DNA of 64,000 nt from Peribacillus simplex (GTDB lineage: Bacteria; Bacillota; Bacilli; Bacillales; DSM-1321): the NCBI RefSeq assembly GCF_900156045.1, contig NZ_FTMX01000005.1:186001-250000 (forward strand), in the 5' to 3' direction. Both the position numbers and the translations under genes were made by a program. This document shows positions 33,670 to 42,447 of this stretch, piece after piece; within the stretch, counting starts at the first letter, position 1; every line of letters begins with the position of its first letter. The notes below the pieces were generated by a model. The model did not search any database, was not told where the DNA came from, and worked only from the letters and a program-made list of their open reading frames with translations.

Positions 33670-33843
33670 TCATTCTTCCTTTAACTCTCCATTTATTCTT
33701 ATGGATACTTCAAGAAAATGATATGGACAGAATAATTGATTATCCCAAATGACTTTAAACGCTGAGATGTTATCATCAACATTCCCACTTGTTTCTTTCT
33801 GTCTTCTTTCAAGCTTGTCAATTTGAATAATTAATATACTTGT
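33670..33843 (-). other. Coding-like remnant, unknown
   Basis: An open stretch with no start codon reads IIQIDKLERRQKETSGNVDD ... SAFKVIWDNQLFCPYHFLEV and ends INGELKEE-stop. It looks like the end of a protein, but I do not recognise it. Elsewhere in 33844-34272 no feature is seen except a small stem near 34085-34105 (AGCTGCCTTAAAGACAGCT). Confidence 0.35.
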
Positions 33844-34280
33844 TCCTTATTTTCATTATGTATACCTATGCTATTGGGGATTGTATGTTTTGTTCGTCAG
33901 TAATTAAATAAATTAGGATAAGTACCTGTCTTAAAACAACTACAATGAATTTTGATAAATGGTGTTAAAGATAGGAATTCAAGGAACATTTGATAAGTAA
34001 ATCGAGTTAATTTACTATACTCATTCACCTTCACCACTTTTCAATTCTTTGAACCAATCTGCCCCGATAGTTGCATAAAGAAAAAGCTGCCTTAAAGACA
34101 GCTCCAAATTACAGAATTTTATAAAATGCCCACCGTTAACTAAATAGGAATTCTCATAAACCTTGAGGACTAATCTCTTAGGCTAATCATTTATTTCGAA
34201 CCCCTTCAAAAAGTATCCAATCGTTTCAAGTCCTTCTTCTATTTAGTTCCCTTTCTTTAATCTTTAAGCTCTTTTAGAAA

Positions 34281-34499
34281 GGCTGTTTTCGCATACTTTA
34301 TTGCTATTTACCAAGTAAAGCGGTGTGGTTGATTTCCCCTCCAGATGCTCGCTTTCCGCGGGGCGGGCGGTGAGCCTCCTCGCCGTAAACGCCTGTGGGG
34401 TCTCACCTGTCCCGCTGCTCCCGCAGGAGTCTCGCACTTGCGCTCCAATCAACCTTAAATCGTTTCGTTTTAAAAACAACAATCTTTACGAAAAGAGCC
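34281..34499. mobile_element. MITE copy 2 (219 bp, full length)
   Basis: Terminal inverted repeats GGCTGTTTTCGCATACTTT... and (reverse) GGCTCTTTTCGTAAAGATTG. Perfect 8-bp target duplication TTTAGAAA at 34273-34280 and 34500-34507. The centre is a G+C-rich palindromic block (TCGCTTTCCGCGGGGCGGGC ... CCCGCAGGAGTCTCGC). It carries no protein-coding capacity. Inserted just past the glycerate kinase stop. Confidence 0.9.
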
Positions 34500-34511
34500 T
34501 TTAGAAAACAA

Positions 34512-35660
34512 TTAATTACCTCTATTTTTAATCGCTCCCAAAAAAGTCCGCATTACTTGTTCGGCTGAAGCTTCCAACAATTCAGCTCCTCTTTCCATAG
34601 CTTCCTTTAACGGCATAGGGGCGCTCACTAAACTATGAACACTAGTTACTCCATGTTGATATAAAACTTCAATACCGGTTCCGATCGATCCAGCTAAAAC
34701 AAATACTGGAATACCGTGCTTTTTGGCTTCTTGTGCAACTCCCATTGGTGTTTTGCCCGAAGCTGTCTGGTAATCGATTTGGCCCTCACCGGTAAAGACA
34801 CAATCAGCATCGGGCAATCTTTCACCCATTTTCGTATGCTCCAATACAATATCGATCCCCCTTTTTGTTTCTGCTGGGAAAAAGGCTTGAAATGCACCTC
34901 CCATTCCACCTGCAGCACCCGCACCCGCTTTATCATGCAAGTGTATGCCTGTCTTCATTTCCACTAAATCCGCCCATGATGATAATGCTTTATCAAGCAA
35001 TTCAGCCATGGCAGGAGTGGCACCTTTTTGAGGTCCGAAAACACTTGATGCCCCATTTGGACCGACTAACGGATTCTGGACATCCGAGGCAATCATAAAC
35101 TCGGAATCTGCAATTCTGGAATCAAGATCTTCGGTATTAATTTCTGATATCCGTGATAATTCGGCACCCCCGAATCCCAGCGGTTTACCATCTTCATCAA
35201 ACACCCGCATCCCCAAAGCCTGGAGCATCCCAACACCCGCATCATTGGTAGCGCTTCCGCCCACCGCTAAAATGAACTTTCGACAGCCATCATTCAATGC
35301 CTTTTGAATAAGCTCCCCTGTTCCGTATGTAGTAGTGATCAATGGGTTCAACTTATCTGGATCGACTAGGCACAGTCCGGATGCACTGGCCATTTCAATC
35401 ACGCATGTTTCCTGATCACCCAAGATTCCATATGCTGCCTGAACGTCTTCAAGTAAAGGTCCTTTAACAGTCACTTCAACTTTTCGACCATTCGTAGCTG
35501 CCACAAGGCTATCCATCGTACCTTCCCCGCCATCCGCTACAGGAACCAATTCTGTCCTCGCATCCGGCAGTGCCTTCCTGATCCCTCGCTCGATTGCTTT
35601 GGAAGCTTCTAATGCTGACAGACTTCCCTTATAGGAATCTGGCGCAATAACAATTTTCAT
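34512..35660 (-). CDS. Glycerate kinase
   Basis: 382 aa from the ATG at 35660 behind AAAGGGGGC. Family motifs: KIVIAPDSYKGSLSALEASK, VPVADGGEGTMDSLVAATNG, FILAVGGSATNDAGVGMLQA LG, SDVQNPLVGPNGAS, AGAAGGMGGAF and CVFTGEGQIDYQTASGKTP. It phosphorylates glycerate (2-phosphoglycerate in GarK/GlxK-type enzymes). A broken regulator gene of the CdaR type, usually partner to such kinases in sugar-acid catabolism, lies divergently at 35900-36683, so the local regulation has been lost. Confidence 0.92.
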   Translation of the reverse strand: MKIVIAPDSYKGSLSALEASKAIERGIRKALPDARTELVPVADGGEGTMDSLVAATNGRKVEVTVKGPLLEDVQAAYGILGDQETCVIEMASASGLCLVDPDKLNPLITTTYGTGELIQKALNDGCRKFILAVGGSATNDAGVGMLQALGMRVFDEDGKPLGFGGAELSRISEINTEDLDSRIADSEFMIASDVQNPLVGPNGASSVFGPQKGATPAMAELLDKALSSWADLVEMKTGIHLHDKAGAGAAGGMGGAFQAFFPAETKRGIDIVLEHTKMGERLPDADCVFTGEGQIDYQTASGKTPMGVAQEAKKHGIPVFVLAGSIGTGIEVLYQHGVTSVHSLVSAPMPLKEAMERGAELLEASAEQVMRTFLGAIKNRGN

Positions 35661-35899
35661 GCTCATGCCCCCTTTGAAAATATTTTTAATAATCTTCGGA
35701 AATATTTTAATCACCGTTCATTCTATACGAAAATTAGTATGGAGTGCTGTTTGTTTTTTGGGGGCTATTATATAGAAAAATGATCTAAAGTCAGTATTCT
35801 GTTTATTTTCCCACCTCCTTAAGTAAAAGAGTGCAAAAGGCTTAAACTATAGACCATCCCCTATTTCATTATAAGTCATCGCTTGTTTGCATGGGGGTG

Positions 35900-36683
35900 A
35901 TGGAAATCAAATTAAATACGTTAAATAAAAGTGAGCTGGTCAACACACCCTTGTTGGGTTCCTGATCGGGTTTCATTCTCACTACTGCACTTGCTGAAAA
36001 TGATATCGACCAAAGACTGGATACAGTCATCAAACAATTAGGCTATTTTCGTAAAGATTGTTGTTTTTAAAACGAAACGATTTAAGGTTGATTGGAGCGC
36101 AAGTGCGAGACTCCTGCGGGAGCAGCGGGACAGGTGAGACCCCACAGGCGTTTACGCCGAGAAGGCTCACCGCCCGCCCCGCGGAAAGCGAGCATCTGGA
36201 GGGGAAATCAACCACACCGCATTACTTGTTAAATCGCAACAAAGTATGTGAAAACAGCCAACAATTAAAAGCAAAAAGCTTTGTTATTCGAATCGGTTTG
36301 GGCTCAATTGTGGAAAAGGTATCATACAAATGCCACTTTTTCCGGGAAGCTGAATCAGCACTTTTACTAGATGAAGCCAATCAAGCTTTAATATACTGAT
36401 GTGGAAACAAAAGCACTCTTGTAAAGGATAGATGAGCGGGCGAAACGGCAAATTCAGGAAAGAATACTAGGCTGCTTATCTGAAAAGTTGATCAAGACAC
36501 TGCAACAATTTTTCCTTAGTAACTTAAAGGGTTTATGCAAAAAGAATATATATCCATCGTAATGCCCTTATATACCGATTAAATAAAATCAAGGTAATTA
36601 CCGGGTAAAATCCACAAGAGCTGCATGATGACATAACTTTGCAGTTAGCCAGTCGGGTAAGACAATCGAAAAGGAGAAATTGA
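35900..36683 (+). pseudogene. CdaR/PucR-type sugar-diacid regulator, broken by a MITE and frameshifts
   Basis: Removing the MITE (36041-36259) and one target copy restores one frame: DIDQRLDTVIKQL joins KAKSFVIRIGLGSIVEK, then CHFFREAESALLLDEAN, as in the GGDEF-like central part of CdaR. After further frameshifts come RQIQERILGCLSEKLIKTLQ and, in another frame, YIHRNALIYRLNKIKVITG, the PucR/CdaR helix-turn-helix signature. An internal TGA lies near 35962 and the sensory N-terminus is missing. Divergent from glycerate kinase, a classic CdaR neighbourhood. Confidence 0.8.
36041..36259. mobile_element. MITE copy 3 (219 bp, full length, opposite orientation)
   Basis: Same element as 34281-34499 but inverted. 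Perfect 8-bp target duplication AACAATTA at 36033-36040 and 36260-36267. It interrupts the cdaR relic. ORFs within it are an artefact of its palindromic sequence. Confidence 0.92.
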
Positions 36684-36827
36684 AGATATTTTTAAAACAA
36701 GACGGTCTATTTAAATTAACTCATTCTATCCCTATTAAATCCTTGCTTTGGAAATCTGTATAATTGATCGAATTACCGAGTAGATTAACAATACATGATT
36801 TTTTTTGCATATCAGGAGGGATTTTGA

Positions 36828-38435
36828 ATGAGTGGCATCGCAAATATTTTAATTATCCTTGGATTTACCGTTATTTTCATCGTTATCATCGTCTTGGTTT
36901 TCCTATTACTTTATATGGTTTTCTTTGACCGCACGCAGAAGCACCATGCAATTTTAAGAAATTACCCCGTGCTCGGGAGAATACGTTACTTTCTGGAAAA
37001 AATCGGGCCTGAAATGAGGCAATATTGGTTTAACAGTGATAACGAAGGAAAACCCTTTTCCCGGGATGACTATGAACATATGGTGAAAAGTTCAAAATAT
37101 TTACGGGATGTAATAGGTTTTGGTTCAAAACGGGATTTTGATGAAGAAGGCTTCTTTGTTAAGAATAGCATGTTCCCCAAATTGGCCGAAGAAGAAAAGT
37201 ACGATCGAGAAACAAAAGTGACGACTAAAAGATACATTCTAGTGAAAGACCCGCTTTTCTCACAACGAGAAGAAAAATGGGGTGATGAAGTGTCCTCTGC
37301 ATTCTTATTGGATGATGAAGATGCCGTGATCATCGGCCCAAACACTAAGCATCCCTTTCGAGTAAAAGGTCTTATCGGCATGTCAGCCATGAGTTATGGT
37401 TCTTTGGGGAAGAACGCAATCACTGCCCTTTCTGAGGGATTGGCTGCAGCAAAAGGCACATGGATGAATACAGGGGAAGGCGGACTTTCTCCTTATCATT
37501 TAACCGGCGGTGTCGATATAATCATGCAAATCGGGCCGGCCATGTTTGGGGTTCGTGATAGCAAGGGCGAAATGGATTGGGATGAATTAAAAAGAAAAAG
37601 TGAAATACCAGAAATCAAAGCATTTGAAGTCAAATTGGCTCAAGGTGCCAAAACTCGCGGAGGGCATATCGATGCTGAAAAAGTGAATCCGGAAATTGCT
37701 GAAATCCGTAAGGTCGTTCCGTACAAAGCGATCGATAGTCCAAATCGGTTTCATCAATTCAATGACGTAAAATCCATGTGCGATTTTATTGAAAGAATCA
37801 GGGAACAAACAGGCATCCCGGTCGGCATCAAAATGGTGATCGGCGGCAATGACAGTGTCGAAGAGCTTGCTAGCTATATGAAAGAAACCGGGAAAGGTCC
37901 GGATTTCATTTCATTGGATGGCGGTGAAGGCGGCACGGGTGCTTCTTATCAGGAATTGATCGATAGCGTAGGATTGCCGCTAAAATCCGCGTTGCCGATC
38001 TTAGTATCGACACTGGAAAAATACGGCGTCCGAGATCGGGTTAAAATCATCGCCTCCGGTAAATTGTTCACGCCTGATAGAATCGCCATTGCCCTAGCCA
38101 TGGGGGCCGACCTTGTTAACATAGCGCGTGGTTTCATGATTGCGATAGGATGTATCCAGACGATGAAATGTCAATCCAACGCTTGTCCTGTCGGGGTAGC
38201 AACCACTGATCCGGAACTGCAAAAGGCACTTGTCATCGATGAAAAGAAATTCCGTGTGGTCAATTTTCTTGTTACCCTTAGAAAAGGATTATACCGAATC
38301 TCAGCCGCTGCTGGTTTGGATTCACCTATCCATTTTCAACCTAAGCACATTAGCTATAAGGATGATAAAGGAATTGTCATATCCCTTGAAGATATCATGA
38401 AAGAAGTAAAGGGACATATAGGTGCCAGACAATGA
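36828..38435 (+). CDS. FMN-binding glutamate synthase family protein
   Basis: 535 aa. One N-terminal membrane helix (residues ~7-33). The rest is the GltB FMN barrel: GLIGMSAMSYGSLGKNAITA, NTGEGGLSPYHLTGG, EVKLAQGAKTRGGHIDAEKV, VGIKMVIGGNDSVEELA, ISLDGGEGGTGASYQELIDS, ALAMGADLVNIARGFMIAIG and the cysteine stretch CQSNACPVGVATTDPEL. It lacks the glutaminase domain of glutamate synthase. This is the YerD type; the physiological substrate is not known. ATG behind CAGGAGGG, strong terminator behind. Monocistronic. Confidence 0.9.
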   Translation: MSGIANILIILGFTVIFIVIIVLVFLLLYMVFFDRTQKHHAILRNYPVLGRIRYFLEKIGPEMRQYWFNSDNEGKPFSRDDYEHMVKSSKYLRDVIGFGSKRDFDEEGFFVKNSMFPKLAEEEKYDRETKVTTKRYILVKDPLFSQREEKWGDEVSSAFLLDDEDAVIIGPNTKHPFRVKGLIGMSAMSYGSLGKNAITALSEGLAAAKGTWMNTGEGGLSPYHLTGGVDIIMQIGPAMFGVRDSKGEMDWDELKRKSEIPEIKAFEVKLAQGAKTRGGHIDAEKVNPEIAEIRKVVPYKAIDSPNRFHQFNDVKSMCDFIERIREQTGIPVGIKMVIGGNDSVEELASYMKETGKGPDFISLDGGEGGTGASYQELIDSVGLPLKSALPILVSTLEKYGVRDRVKIIASGKLFTPDRIAIALAMGADLVNIARGFMIAIGCIQTMKCQSNACPVGVATTDPELQKALVIDEKKFRVVNFLVTLRKGLYRISAAAGLDSPIHFQPKHISYKDDKGIVISLEDIMKEVKGHIGARQ

Positions 38436-38469
38436 AAAACCACCGCCCTCGTTTATGGGCGGTGGTTTT
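38436..38469 (+). terminator. Terminator of the glutamate-synthase-like gene
   Basis: AAAACCACCGCCC / GGGCGGTGGTTTT stem right after the stop codon. Confidence 0.88.
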
Positions 38470-38514
38470 CACTTTATCAATAAGTGAAGTCATTTTAGGC
38501 TGCTCCAAAATGTA

Positions 38515-39741
38515 TCAGGCATGTAAACGAATATCCCCTGTCTGCTCTTTTCCTTTACCCATCAGCTTTCCATAGCGATAATAAACATAAACTGCAGCTA
38601 TAAATCCAGTTACAGACAGGAATGCATCAAATATGAAGATGATTGATATATTCCCGCTTTTCGACATCCAACCCGTTACAAGCGGCATGACTATAGAAGC
38701 CAATCCAGCAGCTGTTGCTACGATCCCTGTCACTGTTCCTTTTTTTCTCCAGAAAAATTCCGTCATTATCGTAATGGCTAATTGAAAGATACCCGCAGTG
38801 GAAAGTCCGATGAAAAATGCGGTAATGGAAACGATGATCGGTACCTTAACCAAAAGGATCGTAAGGATTGAAATTAAAGTTATGATCGGATAAACCATGA
38901 TAACCGTTATTGGCCGGACGATCTTTTTTAATAAAATGGATAAAACCAATACAGAAATAAGCGCCCCTAAACTATAATAACTCAGTAATTTGATGGAACT
39001 GGCCATCGTCATACCCACAGCTTGCTGCCCATAAGTCGGAAGCCATATCTGTGAAACGGTGAATAATCCTGTTGATGTGAAACCGATTATCACGAGGGCA
39101 AGTCCCTCTTTACGTAATACCGGTTCTGAAATGAATTTCATTCTACCGGTACGATCGTCCATATGTTTTTCCTTATACATATTCGTACCAGGAAAAGAAA
39201 CGGTAAATAAAAAAATCAAATTCAATAGATAAATGGCAGCAGGAATAAAAAAGGCATATCCATAAAACATCTCATGATTCGAGAAAAACAATATCATGAA
39301 CGGAAGAAGAAATGCTCCAGCAGACATGAATGCTTTCACCAGTACACTTGCAGAACCGGCGGCTCTTGGGAAAAGCTCTGTTAAACCTGGATAAGATCCT
39401 GCATCCATTGACGAATTAGCGACACCTGCAAGGATAGCAAAAACAAAAGCCATATGATAATTTGGTGATAATGGAATACCGATCAAGAAAATACCCATTC
39501 CCAATGATGAAGCAATAATTAATGGTTTTCGCCCGATTTTATCTGATAAATATCCTGTAAATGCATATGTAAGTAATTTCCCCACCCCTATAGCTGCGAT
39601 GATATAACTTACCCCGGCATTATCTGTATCCCATTGCTCCGTTAAATACGACATATTCGATGCGAGCATGATATTGACCATACCTAACAGGAAATAATTA
39701 ATATATACTCCTGATGCTGTTTTCATATACGTGTTCTTCAT
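38515..39741 (-). CDS. MFS transporter of unknown substrate
   Basis: 408 aa, 12 predicted helices. TGYLSDKIGRKPLIIASSLG is the loop 2-3 MFS motif; LAGVANSSMDAGSYPGLTEL F and FFWRKKGTVTGIVATAAGLA are further conserved parts. It resembles sugar-acid or aromatic-acid MFS permeases, but no substrate can be named. ATG behind GGGAG. It is convergent with the glutamate-synthase-like gene and upstream of the MBL gene in the opposite reading order, so there is no operon partner. Confidence 0.85.
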   Translation of the reverse strand: MKNTYMKTASGVYINYFLLGMVNIMLASNMSYLTEQWDTDNAGVSYIIAAIGVGKLLTYAFTGYLSDKIGRKPLIIASSLGMGIFLIGIPLSPNYHMAFVFAILAGVANSSMDAGSYPGLTELFPRAAGSASVLVKAFMSAGAFLLPFMILFFSNHEMFYGYAFFIPAAIYLLNLIFLFTVSFPGTNMYKEKHMDDRTGRMKFISEPVLRKEGLALVIIGFTSTGLFTVSQIWLPTYGQQAVGMTMASSIKLLSYYSLGALISVLVLSILLKKIVRPITVIMVYPIITLISILTILLVKVPIIVSITAFFIGLSTAGIFQLAITIMTEFFWRKKGTVTGIVATAAGLASIVMPLVTGWMSKSGNISIIFIFDAFLSVTGFIAAVYVYYRYGKLMGKGKEQTGDIRLHA

Positions 39742-39908
39742 CTCAAAACTCCCAACCTGTCTTCAGTAAACGTTCTCCGCCGATTCAATATTCATAAGAA
39801 TCTAAAAATAATCATAACATTTTTTCCTTTTAAGTAAACAAAGCCGTTAAACTTATTCATTAACTAGTATATTTAAGACAGTGTGACTTGCGTTTTGAAT
39901 GTAAAAAA

Positions 39909-39926
39909 AGCTCATATACATGAGCT
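39909..39926 (-). terminator. Terminator overlapping the MBL gene stop
   Basis: AGCTCAT / ATGAGCT stem followed by seven Ts on the minus strand. Confidence 0.65.
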
Positions 39927-40883
39927 AGAATCAATGTTCAATATATCAATGGATTGATAATACCATTTGCCATCACGTTTAAACTTTCTGCATTGGTCGT
40001 TCAAAAGAAGGTATTCAAGGTGAGCCAATGTTTCACCAACAGCAAACCTGGTTTCGTGAATGGGCAGATTTCCAAATAAGATATGGCAAGCCCTTTTTAC
40101 AGAAATCGGCTCTTTCATGTTTTCATGAATCACATGCAGCCTGTCCTGATGGTGGTCCAACAATTCAACAATTCTTTTATTGGCATTTTGAAACGGTTTC
40201 CCATGTGAAGGGATGACATATTCAACGTCCAGCTTTTGTATTTTTTTCAAAGAAGTAAAAAACTCTTCCAATGGGTTGCAGAAACCTTTAAACCAATACG
40301 AAATATTTGGAGATACCCTGGGCAATATATGATCTGTAGAGAAAAGGACACTTTTTTCCTTATTGTATAATGATATCAGGCCATCAGAGTGCCCCGGCGT
40401 GAAAATTACTTCATACTCATATTTGCCAAAATGCAGATTCATACCTTCTTCAAGATGATGGTTTACGGTAGGATAGGGTTTTACTTGGGGCATGAATCCA
40501 CTTTCGTCACTGGATAAGGCGACGGCTACCTCGTTTTCCATACCACATGCCTTATAATTTTCTTTAAGCAGGTTCAGCGAATCCGTTTCCCAATACGTAG
40601 TTCCCGCATGTTCATCCACTTGTGTCATCCAAACATCCGCCCCGGTTAATTGTTGTAATGCCCCGGCATATCCGAAATGGTCTGGGTGATAATGGGTGAT
40701 GATAATATCGGTAATATCGTGTTTTTCGATAATTGGGTTCCATAGATCCTTTGTCGTTTTGTTATTTAATCCCGTATCAATGATTGTCCACCCTTTTTTA
40801 CCTTCTGCTAGGAAACAATGGACATGATCCAACCTAAAAGGCATTGGAATGGTAACTTGAGTAACTTTCAATTCATTCAGCAA
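39912..40883 (-). CDS. MBL-fold metallo-hydrolase
   Basis: 323 aa. The metal-binding motif is THYHPDHFGYAG (HxHxDH), followed by TPGHSDGLISLY, STDHILPRVSPNISYW and IPSHGKPFQNANKRI, giving all histidine ligands of a glyoxalase II/lactonase-like enzyme. The C-terminal domain (HVIHENMKEPISVKRACHIL, AVGETLAHLEYLL) is the helical extension common in YqgX/YtnP-like and MBL thioesterase proteins. Substrate unknown. TTG start behind AAGGGGAAG. Single gene; the terminator overlaps the stop. Confidence 0.88.
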   Translation of the reverse strand: MLNELKVTQVTIPMPFRLDHVHCFLAEGKKGWTIIDTGLNNKTTKDLWNPIIEKHDITDIIITHYHPDHFGYAGALQQLTGADVWMTQVDEHAGTTYWETDSLNLLKENYKACGMENEVAVALSSDESGFMPQVKPYPTVNHHLEEGMNLHFGKYEYEVIFTPGHSDGLISLYNKEKSVLFSTDHILPRVSPNISYWFKGFCNPLEEFFTSLKKIQKLDVEYVIPSHGKPFQNANKRIVELLDHHQDRLHVIHENMKEPISVKRACHILFGNLPIHETRFAVGETLAHLEYLLLNDQCRKFKRDGKWYYQSIDILNIDSSSCI

Positions 40884-41066
40884 CTATAACTTCCCCTTCC
40901 GATGTAACTTTAATTACATGAACAAAAAACAAAACATTTAAGTTTATTAAATAAAGGTTATCATTAATCAATTCGACGAAATCTTTCAAGTTCCTTTAAT
41001 CGATATCAAGAGCCATTCGGTTAAAATAGAGAACCCATGGCCTAGGGCATTGTTAACTCAAGAAAT

Positions 41067-41100
41067 AAAAAACTGCCATTAAAATTAATGGCAGTTTTTT
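41067..41100. terminator. Isolated terminator hairpin
   Basis: AAAAAACTGCCATT / AATGGCAGTTTTTT stem with no gene immediately upstream on either strand; may belong to a lost gene. Confidence 0.7.
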
Positions 41101-41127
41101 TGTGGGTGTAAAAATATGACCGTTTAT

Positions 41128-41184
41128 TTACACTACAGGCACTCGCTTTCCGAGTGAGTCTGCCCGTTCCAATCAACTTCGTTT
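41128..41184. repeat. Decayed relic of the MITE core
   Basis: ACTCGCTTTCCGAGTGAGTC ... CCAATCAACTTCGTTTTA reproduces parts of the MITE centre and right arm with most of the element missing. The younger copy 4 lies just behind it. Confidence 0.5.
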
Positions 41185-41192
41185 TAACAATA

Positions 41193-41365
41193 GGCTGTTT
41201 TCGCATACTTTGTTGCTATTTACCAAGTAAAGCGGTGTGGTTGATTTCCCCTCCAGATGCTCGCTTTCCGCGGGGCGGGCGGTGAGCATCTGGAGTCTCG
41301 CACTTCAGCTCCAATCAACCTTAAATCGTTTCGTTTTAAAAACAACAATCTTTACGAAAAGAGCC
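41193..41365. mobile_element. MITE copy 4 (173 bp, internally deleted)
   Basis: Ends GGCTGTTTTCGCATACTTT and (reverse) GGCTCTTTTCGTAAAGATTG. Perfect 8-bp target duplication TAACAATA at 41185-41192 and 41366-41373. The central hairpin is shortened relative to the 219-bp copies. The bases 41374-41608 beyond it hold no supported gene. Confidence 0.9.
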
Positions 41366-41609
41366 TAACAATAAGAAAGAACGCAAAAAATTTTTAATAA
41401 TTGTATCTAAATGTATAGGCACAAATAAACTCGACTTGAAAGGATTACTATAGATCAACCGGTGCCATCGAACCATTTGGTTGTAAACTGGAGACGGCCT
41501 TTGTTTTATCTTACATGTATGACTTGGTGGAAGATATGTATTCAGAGGTAGGACACCCAGGTATGATCCATTTATATTCTCTATTACTGCTTCAAATCCC
41601 AAAAAAACC

Positions 41610-41647
41610 AAAAGGGTTTCGGAATAAGAGCATTCCGAAACCCTTTT
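41610..41647. terminator. Strong bidirectional terminator
   Basis: Perfect 16-bp stem AAAAGGGTTTCGGAAT / ATTCCGAAACCCTTTT; minus-strand T-run follows the gene ending at 41691. Confidence 0.85.
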
Positions 41648-41690
41648 GTCCACAAACTGACGTCATTAAAATTAATGGCGGCACCTCGTT

Positions 41691-42284
41691 TTACATATCT
41701 TCCTCGATTGTTTGAACAAGGATAAAAAGAAAATGATAGATTAAATTAAAAGCTTCTTGTAATGACATGTCTTCTCTAAACCCTTTTAAGTTATCTAAGG
41801 CAAAATTCACGTCCCATAGCCCGTCGCCCTGATTAAACATCAAACTGAACGAGCCAATTCCTCCTTGAAGTTCCTTAGTTAAATACGTTTTTAAAACTTC
41901 ACCCATTTTTTTCTGGAATTTCAATCCGAACATCGCGTTATATGTACCGAAAACATCATCTACTTCTAACGAAAGTGCCTCAACGCCGATTAATTCGAAC
42001 CATTGTGATTCAAAGTAAAGGAATTCATCTTTGTTTTTTTTCAAATACTCGATAGGTTGTGCTAAAAATGCAGAGTTCTCTTCAGAGATTAATTCTTCGC
42101 TCTCTTTGTTACTGCGCTCCATATAAGCATCTGTAAAACGGGATGCATTTTCTTTTTCCACTATTATCATATCGTCGGCAATTAATTTATGCTTTTCTAC
42201 ATAATCCTTTTCTTCTTTAAACAACTCAACCTTTTTTTCGATTACGGATTTTGATATGTATGATTCCATTTGTTTTTTTAACAT
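41691..42284 (-). CDS. Conserved hypothetical protein, 197 aa
   Basis: From the ATG at 42284, 7 nt behind AGGAGG; 14 codons upstream are not supported. Soluble, acidic, with helical N-terminus (KKQMESYISKSVIEKKVELF) and a conserved-looking middle (YFESQWFELIGVEALSLEVD DVFGTYNAMFGLKFQKKMGE). Similar proteins occur across Bacillus, sometimes labelled branched-chain aminotransferase without basis: no PLP-binding Lys motif is visible. I cannot assign a function. Divergent from the FAD oxidoreductase gene. Confidence 0.75.
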   Translation of the reverse strand: MLKKQMESYISKSVIEKKVELFKEEKDYVEKHKLIADDMIIVEKENASRFTDAYMERSNKESEELISEENSAFLAQPIEYLKKNKDEFLYFESQWFELIGVEALSLEVDDVFGTYNAMFGLKFQKKMGEVLKTYLTKELQGGIGSFSLMFNQGDGLWDVNFALDNLKGFREDMSLQEAFNLIYHFLFILVQTIEEDM

Positions 42285-42447
42285 GAGATGTCCTCCTAGT
42301 ATCTTTTCAAGCGCTCGCAATTTCAATCATAGCATATTCCCTATAGATAAAATAATTTTGTGAAAGAAATTACAATGTCGATTGTAGCAATCAATTCGTG
42401 TCTTCGATATAGTAGTGGTAAGTGTTTATACATATGAGAGAAATGAG

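Noticed and set aside
34264-36399. ORFs inside the MITE copies (e.g. 34264-34482, 36030-36215, 36058-36399)
   Set aside because: The same peptide appears in both copies because the element is repeated; the ORFs cross the MITE-target junctions and lack start signals.
41374-41715. Plus-strand ORF 41515-41715
   Set aside because: It runs through the strong terminator hairpin at 41610-41647 and has no start signal.
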